Positions 6,845 through 13,987 of a stretch of DNA of 21,062 bases are shown piece after piece. The position numbers were made by a program, and so were the translations under genes. The stretch lies in contig JASHXJ010000487.1 in the NCBI GenBank assembly GCA_030043595.1, positions 1-21,062 of the forward strand. The letters run 5' to 3'. The notes under the pieces were generated by a model, which was not told the origin of the DNA, did no database searches, and saw only the letters and a program-made list of their open reading frames with translations. Origin of the DNA: Trebonia sp. (GTDB taxonomy: Bacteria > Actinomycetota > Actinomycetes > Streptosporangiales > Streptosporangiaceae). Each line of letters begins with the position of its first letter. The stretch's first letter is position 1.

Positions 6845-7666
6845 ATGACGACGACGGCGGAGTACCAGTACGTGCTCTACGAGGTGGATGACGGAATAGC
6901 CGCCATCACCATGAACAGGCCAGAGAAGCTGAATGCGCATAACCTGCAGATGTACAACGAGGTTATCAGCGCCTTCCAGCGCGCCGGTGAGGACGACAAG
7001 GTCCGCGTTATCACCGTCGCGGGAAATGGCCGGGCATTCTGCGTAGGCCGCGACTTCACGTACTCCGCCGAACTCCAGGAGAAGGATTCGGTCTCCGCAT
7101 GGCGGCGCGCCTTCAAGGGGTTTACCCGCTACACGCTGCTGAACGAGAAGGTAGTGATCGCCCTGGTCCAGGGCTACGCGCTCGGCGGCGGGGGATCGAT
7201 GGCGCTTGGCGCGGACATCACGCTGGCCGCGCCAGACGCCAAGTTCGGCTATCCCGAGACGAGGCATGGCATCGCGAGCAAGACCATGCTGTGGGCCTGG
7301 ACCCTTGGCGTCAAGCGGGCCAAGGAGATAGTCGCGACCGGGCGGCATATCTCGGTGGCGGAGGCCGCTAGCCTGCGCCTGGTCAACAGGATGGTGCCGG
7401 CCGAAGACCTCAGGCGGGAGGGCCGCCTGCTGGCCGAGCAGATAGCGGCGATGCCCTTCGGGCTCCCGGAAACCGTTAAAAAGCAGGTGAACTATTCAAT
7501 TCGGGACATGATCAGGGTCAGCTACGACAATCGCAAGCTCGAGGCGGACACGGCGGCCTGGGATATAGCCGGCGTGGAGCCTTCTGAATGGCTTCGCGGT
7601 CTGAGAATCCTGCGCAGCGAGGCAGTGCGCACCGGAATGGCGGAAATGGAGTCAGGCAGGCAGTGA
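6845..7666 (+). CDS. Enoyl-CoA hydratase/isomerase (crotonase) family protein 1, atypical active site
   Basis: The 273-residue crotonase-fold protein has the N-terminal AAITMNRPEKLNAHN segment, the first oxyanion element in GRAFCVGRDF (about 63-72) and the second in GYALGGGGSMAL (110-121). The residue equivalent to Glu144 of rat enoyl-CoA hydratase is Ser118, whereas the Glu164 equivalent is kept as Glu138 (GYPE). The usual GAGGTQRL segment is replaced by a Trp-containing SKTMLWAWTLG. It probably binds a CoA thioester, but simple hydration with both glutamates is not possible; isomerisation, dehydration or hydrolysis remain open. It starts 3 nt after the binding-protein stop. It is a diverged paralogue of the next gene: equal length and similar C-terminal YDxR region. 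Confidence 0.88.
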   Translation: MTTTAEYQYVLYEVDDGIAAITMNRPEKLNAHNLQMYNEVISAFQRAGEDDKVRVITVAGNGRAFCVGRDFTYSAELQEKDSVSAWRRAFKGFTRYTLLNEKVVIALVQGYALGGGGSMALGADITLAAPDAKFGYPETRHGIASKTMLWAWTLGVKRAKEIVATGRHISVAEAASLRLVNRMVPAEDLRREGRLLAEQIAAMPFGLPETVKKQVNYSIRDMIRVSYDNRKLEADTAAWDIAGVEPSEWLRGLRILRSEAVRTGMAEMESGRQ

Positions 7667-7668
7667 AC

Positions 7669-8490
7669 ATGAACCATGTGCACGTTTCGGAGAGCGACGG
7701 CATCGGCCACGTCACGTTGACCAGGCCCGGCGCGTCCAACAAGATCAACGCGCAGATGTACGCCGAGCTCGTCGCGGCCTTCCGGGATCTCGGCGCGTCG
7801 AGTGCCAGCGACGTCATCGTGATCTCCGGCGACGGACCTGACTTCTGCGCCGGCGAGGACTTCGAGGAGCTCGGGCAGGTGCAGGACGCCGGCCGGCTGG
7901 AGCAGTGGCTCGAGGCCTTCCCTGGCTTCGTGCCGCTGGTGTGGCACAACCCCAAGATATGCATCGCCGCGGTGCGCGGGCGCGCGCTGGGCATCGGGTG
8001 CGAGCTAGCGCTGCTCGCGGACATCACGCTCGCCGACGACTCGGCCGTCTTCGGCCACCCGGAGGCGAAGGCCGGGTTCGCGCCGCGCACGGTGTGGCCC
8101 TGGCTGGTAGGCCCGAAGGTCGCGAAGGAATACCTGGCGACCGGCAACCTCATGGCCGGCCACGCCGCGCGGGAAGCAGGCCTGATCAACAAGACCTGCC
8201 GCGCGGATCAGCTCGACACCGAGGTCAGGCACCTTGCCGAGGAAATCGTGGCGATGCCGAAGGGAACGCCCGGCGCGAACAAGAAGCGGATCTCCTGGGC
8301 CTGGCGGGACATCAGCAGGGTCCTCTACGATGACCGGTTCTACGACGTGAGCAGCGACTGGCTTGTCGGCGCCCGGGATGTCGACGCGCAGTTCTACCGG
8401 AGCGTCGCGACCCTCGGCTTCCACGAGGCGCTACGCCAGCGCGAGCAGCAGTTCGAGCACGACAATGACGGCGCGACCGAGTCGGTGTGA
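7669..8490 (+). CDS. Enoyl-CoA hydratase/isomerase (crotonase) family protein 2
   Basis: This crotonase is 273 residues from ATG 7669. The oxyanion elements are GPDFCAGEDF (about 56-65) and GRALGIGCELAL (104-115). Both catalytic glutamates are present, Glu112 (CEL) and Glu132 (HPE). As in crotonase 1, the GAGGTQRL stretch is replaced, here by PRTVWPWLVG. ATG 7669 has AGGCAGG about 8 nt upstream; GTG 7663, overlapping the previous stop, is an alternative. It overlaps the ATPase gene by 4 bp (GTGA), so the two are translationally coupled. Expected reaction: reversible hydration or isomerisation of an enoyl-CoA formed in the operon pathway. The tandem pair could form a heteromer (inference). Confidence 0.88.
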   Translation: MNHVHVSESDGIGHVTLTRPGASNKINAQMYAELVAAFRDLGASSASDVIVISGDGPDFCAGEDFEELGQVQDAGRLEQWLEAFPGFVPLVWHNPKICIAAVRGRALGIGCELALLADITLADDSAVFGHPEAKAGFAPRTVWPWLVGPKVAKEYLATGNLMAGHAAREAGLINKTCRADQLDTEVRHLAEEIVAMPKGTPGANKKRISWAWRDISRVLYDDRFYDVSSDWLVGARDVDAQFYRSVATLGFHEALRQREQQFEHDNDGATESV

Positions 8491-9290
8491 CAGTGTCCGA
8501 TGCAGCCCGGCCGGGACCCGCGAAACCGGCGGCCGAACGGCCGCCGGTCCTGGAGGCCAGGCTCCTTCAGAAGCGCTACGGCAACCTGGCGGCGCTGGAC
8601 AAGGTCAGCCTCGCGCTGTATCCCGGCGAAGTCGTGGCACTGCTCGGCGACAACGGCGCGGGCAAGTCGACCCTGGTCAAGGCCCTGTCGGGGGCGTTGC
8701 CCATCGACGCGGGGGACATCCTCTTCGAGGGTGCCAAGGTGGCGTCCTGGAATCCGAAAACAGCCCAGCGCTATGGCGTGGCGACGGCGTGGCAGGACCT
8801 GGCGCTCGATACGACCTGCGATATCGCCAGCAACTTCTTCCTGGGCCGGGAACTGGTGCGCGGCAGGTTCCTCCGCTCACTGGCCCCGCTGAACAGGACG
8901 GCGATGCGGCAGGAAGTCGAGCGCGTCATGGGCGACATGGGCATCCGGGTGGACCGGATGGTAGGCCAGCCGGTCGCCCGGCTATCGGGAGGCCAGCGGC
9001 AGAGCGTGGCGATCGCGAAGGCGTCGCACTGGTCGGACCGGGTCCTGTTCATGGACGAGCCGACCGCGGCACTGGGCGTGCGGCAATCCGCCATGGTCCT
9101 GGACCTGGCCAAGGGCATAGCGGATTCCGGCAGCGCGGTGGTGATAATAAGCCACGCGATACCGCAGGTACTCGAGCACGCGGATCGTGTCGTGGTCCTG
9201 CGGCACGGCCGGAAAGTCCTCGACTGCGATCGCGCTGATACCACGCCCGACAAGGTAGTCGCCTGGATGCTGGGCATGGAAGCGACCTGA
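8487..9290 (+). CDS. ABC transporter ATP-binding protein, single-domain CUT2 (FrcA-like) type
   Basis: The 267-residue protein has one complete ATPase domain: Walker A GDNGAGKST (54-62), Q-loop Gln103, signature LSGGQ (166-170), Walker B RVLFMDE (185-191) with catalytic Glu191, and H-loop His223. RbsA/XylG proteins of the same family usually carry two fused domains (about 500 residues). This one is a half-size form like FrcA and would work as a homodimer with the permease encoded 610 bp downstream. GTG 8487 overlaps the crotonase-2 stop (GTGA); GTG 8493 is an alternative. It powers import of the ligand captured by the lipoprotein. Confidence 0.92.
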   Translation: MTVSDAARPGPAKPAAERPPVLEARLLQKRYGNLAALDKVSLALYPGEVVALLGDNGAGKSTLVKALSGALPIDAGDILFEGAKVASWNPKTAQRYGVATAWQDLALDTTCDIASNFFLGRELVRGRFLRSLAPLNRTAMRQEVERVMGDMGIRVDRMVGQPVARLSGGQRQSVAIAKASHWSDRVLFMDEPTAALGVRQSAMVLDLAKGIADSGSAVVIISHAIPQVLEHADRVVVLRHGRKVLDCDRADTTPDKVVAWMLGMEAT

Positions 9291-9291
9291 C

Positions 9292-9903
9292 ATGGCCGGG
9301 ACTCGAGGCGACAGCGGTACCGCGGTCCGGGCCGGATCCACGGCGCTGCTGCTCATGGACTTCATGACGGGCATCGTCGACCGGTACAGCGAAGCGGCGG
9401 ACGTCATCAGCCGCGCGCGAGATCTGAAGGCACTCGCCAGCCGGGCGGGAATCCTGTGCATATACGTGCGCGTGGCATTCCGCCATGGTCATCCGGACGT
9501 GTCCCCGCGCAACAAGACCTTCGCCGCCTGGGTGAGTTCCGGCCGCATGACCGAGGACTCGGCCGAGGCGCAGATCCATCCGGACCTTGCCCCCGGCCCC
9601 GCGGACATCCTCGTGACAAAGCGCCGGGTGAGCGCCTTTTCCGGCAGTGACCTTGAGGTCGTGCTCCGGGCCGCCAGCGTCGACACGCTCATCATGGCGG
9701 GGGTCGCGACGAGCGGAGTGGTGCTGTCGACGGTCCGTGAGGCGGCCGACCGCGATTACCGCCTGATCGTGGTCGCGGACTGCTGTACCGACGCCGACCC
9801 GGGCCTGCACCAGGTGCTTGTCGACAAGCTCTTCCCGCGTCAGGCATGGGTGACAGAGCTGGCGGGGCTGGCGGGCAGCCTTGCGGATCAGGAGAGCGCA
9901 TGA
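9292..9903 (+). CDS. Isochorismatase-like (cysteine hydrolase superfamily) protein lacking the catalytic Cys
   Basis: The 203-residue protein has the isochorismatase fold signatures. TALLLMDFM carries the catalytic-type Asp23, and TKRRVSAFSGSDLEVVLRA carries Lys110 and the usual loop. The nucleophile segment is GVATSGVVLST (137-147); in cysteine hydrolases such as nicotinamidase or N-carbamoylsarcosine amidase a Cys stands at the position of Val143. True isochorismatases also lack this Cys and hydrolyse a vinyl ether, so loss does not mean inactivity. The gene starts 1 nt after the ATPase stop and overlaps the permease start by 4 bp (ATGA). Its place between transporter genes argues for a role on the imported compound, for instance breaking an ether, ester or amide bond (inference). 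Confidence 0.87.
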   Translation: MAGTRGDSGTAVRAGSTALLLMDFMTGIVDRYSEAADVISRARDLKALASRAGILCIYVRVAFRHGHPDVSPRNKTFAAWVSSGRMTEDSAEAQIHPDLAPGPADILVTKRRVSAFSGSDLEVVLRAASVDTLIMAGVATSGVVLSTVREAADRDYRLIVVADCCTDADPGLHQVLVDKLFPRQAWVTELAGLAGSLADQESA

Positions 9904-10970
9904 AGGAGCCGCGAGCATCTGGCGGAGGTCTCGGGCAGATGGTGATGGGCCGCGGGCGCGATCGCAAGGCGGACGAGGACGGATCAGCGCCGCAGCCGGC
10001 GCCATCGGAGGGGATAGCCGCCGTCGCTGGCCGGCACTTCGCGAACTACGCCCTCGTGGTCGTGTTCATCCTGCTGACCGTTGGATTCTCTGTCGGCATG
10101 CCGGACTTGTTCGCCACCGGCGCGAACGTCCGGGTGATGATCACCTCCCAGGCGATCGAGCTGCTGCTCGCCCTTGGCCTGCTGCTGCCGCTGCGGTCCG
10201 GCGACTTCGACCTGTCGATCTCGGCCGTGATGGTCATGAGCGGTGCGCTGTCCGCGGTGTTGGTCACCCAGCACAACGTGAACGCCCTCGTCGCCGCTCT
10301 CGCCGCCCTGGCCGTAAGCCTGCTGGTAGGCGCCGTCAACGGACTGCTCATCGTTATCGTCGGCATGGACGCGTTCATAGCCACCCTGGGCACGATGACG
10401 GTGCTGACCGGCCTTACCTATTTCATCACCGGCAACGAGGTCTTGACGGGCCTGTCGGGTGGGATAGCGACCTTCGCGACCAGGCCGCTGTTCGGGCTCC
10501 CGCTGTCGGCGTACTACGGCTGGGTGCTGGCGCTGATCCTGCTCTACGTCTTCGACATGACCCCGCTCGGCCGCCGCCTCATGTTCGTCGGGTCGAATCG
10601 CGAGGTAGCCCGGCTGGGCGGACTGAATGTGAAGCGCCTGCGGTTCGGCGCCTTCATGGGATCGAGCCTGATTTGCGGATTCGCCGGGATCATTCTCGTG
10701 GGAACCCTGGGCGCGCTGGACCCGAGCGTCGGGCCGCAGTATCTGCTGCCGCCGTACGCGGCGGCGTTCCTCGGCGCCACCACCATCCACATCGGCCGGG
10801 TCAACGTGCTCGGCACCCTGGTGGCGCTCTATCTCCTTGTCGTGGGCATCACGGGCCTCGAGCTGCTGGGCGCGCCCTCGTGGGTCACGGACGTGTTCAA
10901 CGGCGGAGCGCTCATCGGTTCAGTGCTGTTCGCCATCCTCAGCGGCCGGAGCCTGACGCGAGGCAGATAG
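9900..10970 (+). CDS. ABC transporter permease, RbsC/FrcC family (BPD_transp_2)
   Basis: From ATG 9900 the protein has 356 residues with roughly nine to ten hydrophobic segments, starting with ALVVVFILLTVGFSVGM after a charged cytosolic tail of about 45 residues. The family hallmark PLRSGDFDLSISAVMVMSG follows TM2. The cytoplasmic loop MFVGSNREVARLGGLNVKRLRFGAF is the ATPase-coupling region of CUT2 permeases, and the C-terminal VNVLGTLVALYLLVVGITGLELLG is typical. The start overlaps the preceding stop (ATGA). A single permease would dimerise and pair with the half-size ATPase. A 55-bp gap with a small GC hairpin (10982-10994) separates it from the synthetase, the widest spacing within the operon. 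Confidence 0.92.
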   Translation: MKEPRASGGGLGQMVMGRGRDRKADEDGSAPQPAPSEGIAAVAGRHFANYALVVVFILLTVGFSVGMPDLFATGANVRVMITSQAIELLLALGLLLPLRSGDFDLSISAVMVMSGALSAVLVTQHNVNALVAALAALAVSLLVGAVNGLLIVIVGMDAFIATLGTMTVLTGLTYFITGNEVLTGLSGGIATFATRPLFGLPLSAYYGWVLALILLYVFDMTPLGRRLMFVGSNREVARLGGLNVKRLRFGAFMGSSLICGFAGIILVGTLGALDPSVGPQYLLPPYAAAFLGATTIHIGRVNVLGTLVALYLLVVGITGLELLGAPSWVTDVFNGGALIGSVLFAILSGRSLTRGR

Positions 10971-11025
10971 CACCGTCATCTGGCGCGCAGCGCCGCGCTC
11001 ATGGCTGCCAGCTTGAGAAGGGATA

Positions 11026-13194
11026 GTGACGACCGTGAACGGGATCAGCCAGACAGGCACGCCGGCCTCGCCGGCGGATCGCCTGGCGTCACTGTTTCAT
11101 CCGCGATCGATTGCTGTCATAGGAGCCTCCGAGCGAACCCCTTACGCGGTCAACGCGATAAGGCGGATGCAGGCGATGCCGTTTCCGGGCCCCGTGTACA
11201 TGGTTAACCCCAACCGGACCGAGATCTTCGGCGCGAAATGCTACCGGTCGGCTGCTGATCTGCCTGACCGGATCGACCTCGCGTTCCTTGTCGTCCCGGC
11301 GAGCCGGGTTCTCCGGGCACTGTCGGAGGCTGCGCAGGCCGGGGCGACCGCGGCTGTCGTCGTGGCGAACGGGTTCGCGGAGAGCAGGGAGCCCGCGGGG
11401 AAAGAGCGGCAGCGGGCACTGGCCGAATTCGCCGCCAGGACGGGGATGGCGATATGCGGCCCGTCGTGCCTGGGCGTGATCAGCGCTCATGACGGCATCG
11501 AGGCCTTCGCGGGAACCCAGATGGCACCGACCCGGCCCGGGTCCGTCGCCGTGCTGGCGCAGAGCGGCGCGCTCAGCCATGCCTGCATGTCCGAGGCGAA
11601 CGCGCGCGGACTCGGCCTCAGTTACGTGGTGTCGAGCGGCAACGAGGCTTGCCTGGAGGCCTGCGATTACTTCGAGTACTTCCTGCGCGATGACAACACG
11701 AAGGCCATCTGCGCGGTGGTGGAGAGCTTCAAGGACGACGAGCGCCTGGTGGAGATCGGCCGGCAGAGCGTCCTGGCGAGGAAGCCGATCATCGTTCTCA
11801 AGCTCGGCCGCTCAACGGCCGCGGCCAGGATGGCTGTCTCGCATACCGGCGCGATGGCGGGCTCGGGTACCTTCTACGACGCGATCTTCCGGCAGTACGG
11901 CATTGCGGCCGCGCACGACATCGGCGACATGCTGGACAGGGCGGCCGGGCTTCGCTACGGAGCCGTTGGCGGCGCCCCGGTCAAGCGGCTGGGAATCGTG
12001 TCCGGCTCGGGCGGGGCCGCCGGGATAATGTCCGACCTCGTCACCGAGATCGGCGCGGATGTCCCGGCACTCAGCGAGGAGTTCCGCCAGCGCATCGCCG
12101 GCAGCGTACCCGGCAACATCACAGTGCAGAACCCGCTGGAGTTCGGCAGGCAGGCGCAAGGCGACGCCCCGGGCGCGTGGGCGGGGATCATCGAGGCGTT
12201 CGTCAGCGAAGCCGCCTATGACGGCGTGGTGGTCATCGACGCGCTGCCGCTGGATGCGGAGCGGACCGCGCAACTCGGCGAGGTGCAGCGGCGGCACGGC
12301 AAGCCTGTCCTGCTGACCGGCATCGTCCAGGACATGCCGGTCTGTGATCCAGACGGCGAGGAAACGCTCAAGAAGCAGGGCGTGCTGTTCTTCCGCGACC
12401 TGGCGGCCGCGCAGACGGGGCTGCGCGCGTGGAACAGCTACGTTGAGTACCTGGCGGGCGCCGCCACGCTGCTGCCCGGCGCTGCCGCGGCGCGGCCTGA
12501 GCGCCCCCGGCTCCCCAGGCCGTCACGGGGACTGCTGCCCGACGTCGAGGCAAGAGCGCTGCTGCGGGAATTCGGGGTGCCCAGTCCCGCGGAAAGCATC
12601 GTCACCGACCGCACGGACGCGGTAGACGCGGCCGGGCGGCTGGGCTACCCCGTAGTGCTCAAGGGCCTCGTTCCCGGTGTTGCGCACCGCTCGGACCTGG
12701 GTCTGGTCCGGCCAGGGCTGCGGGACGCGGACGAGCTCAGGGACGCGTGGCTCAGCGTGGCCGACCGCATCAGCCGGCTGCCGGGCGGCACCGGCACGGC
12801 CGCGCGGTACCTGGTGCAGCGCCAGGTCCACGGGATCGCCGAGGTGGTCGTCGGCGTCGACACCAGGTCAGGCGGAGTGCCGATGCTGACCGTGGGCGGC
12901 GGCGGGCTGCTGGTGGAGCTTGTCCGCGATGTGACCAGGCGGGTCTTGCCGGTAAGCCGGGCCGAGGTCAGCGCGATGCTCGACGAGGTTCACGTGGGAC
13001 GGCTCATCGGCGGCTACCGGGGAGGCACGCCGGGGGACAGGGACGCGCTGGTCGACGCGATCACGGGAATCACCGAATTCTGCGAGAGCGCGTCCGGCTG
13101 GCTGGGCGAGGTTGAGGTGAACCCGTTCATCGTGCTGCCGCACGGGTCCGGGGTCTGCGCTGTTGACGCGCTTATCGTCGCCAGAGAGGAATGA
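11026..13194 (+). CDS. NDP-forming acyl-CoA synthetase (CoA-binding plus ATP-grasp fusion)
   Basis: The 722-residue protein is a fused NDP-forming acyl-CoA synthetase. A CoA-binding Rossmann domain (about 25-150; IAVIGASERTPYAVN, VYMVNPNRTEIFGAKCY) leads to succinyl-CoA-ligase-like domains, where SHTGAMAGS carries the expected phosphorylated His273. An ATP-grasp domain of about 220 residues begins near residue 505 (LLPDVEARALLREFGVPSPAE) and includes GYPVVLKGLVPGVAHRSDLG. Such enzymes activate short or branched carboxylic acids with CoA and ATP, releasing ADP and phosphate, and need less energy than AMP-forming ligases. GTG 11026 lies just after GAGAAGGGA; GTG 11035 is an alternative. It is the only acid-activating enzyme of the operon and so probably makes the first CoA ester of the imported compound. 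Confidence 0.92.
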   Translation: MTTVNGISQTGTPASPADRLASLFHPRSIAVIGASERTPYAVNAIRRMQAMPFPGPVYMVNPNRTEIFGAKCYRSAADLPDRIDLAFLVVPASRVLRALSEAAQAGATAAVVVANGFAESREPAGKERQRALAEFAARTGMAICGPSCLGVISAHDGIEAFAGTQMAPTRPGSVAVLAQSGALSHACMSEANARGLGLSYVVSSGNEACLEACDYFEYFLRDDNTKAICAVVESFKDDERLVEIGRQSVLARKPIIVLKLGRSTAAARMAVSHTGAMAGSGTFYDAIFRQYGIAAAHDIGDMLDRAAGLRYGAVGGAPVKRLGIVSGSGGAAGIMSDLVTEIGADVPALSEEFRQRIAGSVPGNITVQNPLEFGRQAQGDAPGAWAGIIEAFVSEAAYDGVVVIDALPLDAERTAQLGEVQRRHGKPVLLTGIVQDMPVCDPDGEETLKKQGVLFFRDLAAAQTGLRAWNSYVEYLAGAATLLPGAAAARPERPRLPRPSRGLLPDVEARALLREFGVPSPAESIVTDRTDAVDAAGRLGYPVVLKGLVPGVAHRSDLGLVRPGLRDADELRDAWLSVADRISRLPGGTGTAARYLVQRQVHGIAEVVVGVDTRSGGVPMLTVGGGGLLVELVRDVTRRVLPVSRAEVSAMLDEVHVGRLIGGYRGGTPGDRDALVDAITGITEFCESASGWLGEVEVNPFIVLPHGSGVCAVDALIVAREE

Positions 13195-13195
13195 C

Positions 13196-13987
13196 ATGGA
13201 AGACCAAGAGGTGATCGTTCAGACCGAAGAGGACGGGCACGTCGCGGTTGTCGTGCTCAACCGTCCGCACGTGCTGAACGCGTTCAACACCGCCATGGCC
13301 AGGCGCCTGTCGCAGGTGCTGGACGAGATCTCCGTGCAGCCGCAGGTGCGTGCGGTCATCCTGACTGGCGCCGGGGAGCGGGCGTTCTGCACCGGAGGGG
13401 ACCTCAAAGAGCGCCGGGGCATGACGCCTGAACAGTGGACGCTGCAGCACCGGCTCTTCGAAAGCACGCACTGGAAGCTGCGGAACCTGCGCAAGCCTGT
13501 CTTCGCCGCGGTCCGCGGCTACGCGCTCGGCGGCGGCGCGGAGATGGCGCTGAGCACTGACTTCATCGTGTGCTCCGAGTCGGCGCGGTTCGGCTTGCCC
13601 GAGGTTACGAGGGGCATCCAGCCGGGGGCCGGCGGCACGCAGCTGCTGCCGCGGACGGCCTTCCGCGGCATGGCACTGCAGCTGCTGATGACAGGGGCGC
13701 CGATTGACGCTGCCGAGGCACTGCGCATCGGGATCGTCAACAAGGTGGTCGCGGACGCCGAGCTCATGCCCGCCGCGCTGGGGATAGCCGTGCAGATAGC
13801 CAGGAATTCACCCAGTGCCGTGCAGCAGGCAAAGCACGCGGCAGTGCTGGGGCTCGACCAGCCGCTGGAACACGGGATCGAGATAGAAATAGAGTGCTAT
13901 CAGCGCATGGTCGGCCATCCGGACCGCCATGAGGGCGTCAACGCCTTCAACGAGAAGCGGCAGCCGAAGTTCCTGGACGTCTTGTGA
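13196..13987 (+). CDS. Enoyl-CoA hydratase (crotonase) 3, canonical
   Basis: The 263-residue crotonase is fully canonical. It has ERAFCTGGDLKE (oxyanion 1), GYALGGGAEMAL with Glu116, FGLPEVTRG with Glu136, and an intact GAGGTQLLPR segment. It should therefore hydrate trans-2-enoyl-CoA to 3-hydroxyacyl-CoA, or for 3-methylglutaconyl-CoA form HMG-CoA; the latter is attractive because the next gene is HMG-CoA-lyase-like, but remains inference. ATG 13196 has GAGAGGA 5 nt upstream and lies 1 nt after the synthetase stop. The stop overlaps the lyase ATG by one base (TGATG). It is clearly less related to crotonases 1 and 2 than they are to each other. Confidence 0.9.
   Translation: MEDQEVIVQTEEDGHVAVVVLNRPHVLNAFNTAMARRLSQVLDEISVQPQVRAVILTGAGERAFCTGGDLKERRGMTPEQWTLQHRLFESTHWKLRNLRKPVFAAVRGYALGGGAEMALSTDFIVCSESARFGLPEVTRGIQPGAGGTQLLPRTAFRGMALQLLMTGAPIDAAEALRIGIVNKVVADAELMPAALGIAVQIARNSPSAVQQAKHAAVLGLDQPLEHGIEIEIECYQRMVGHPDRHEGVNAFNEKRQPKFLDVL

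Noticed and set aside
5900..7348. 482-codon open frame on the minus strand
   Set aside because: It is antisense to the binding protein and crotonase 1; its translation is Arg/His/Gly-rich shadow sequence.
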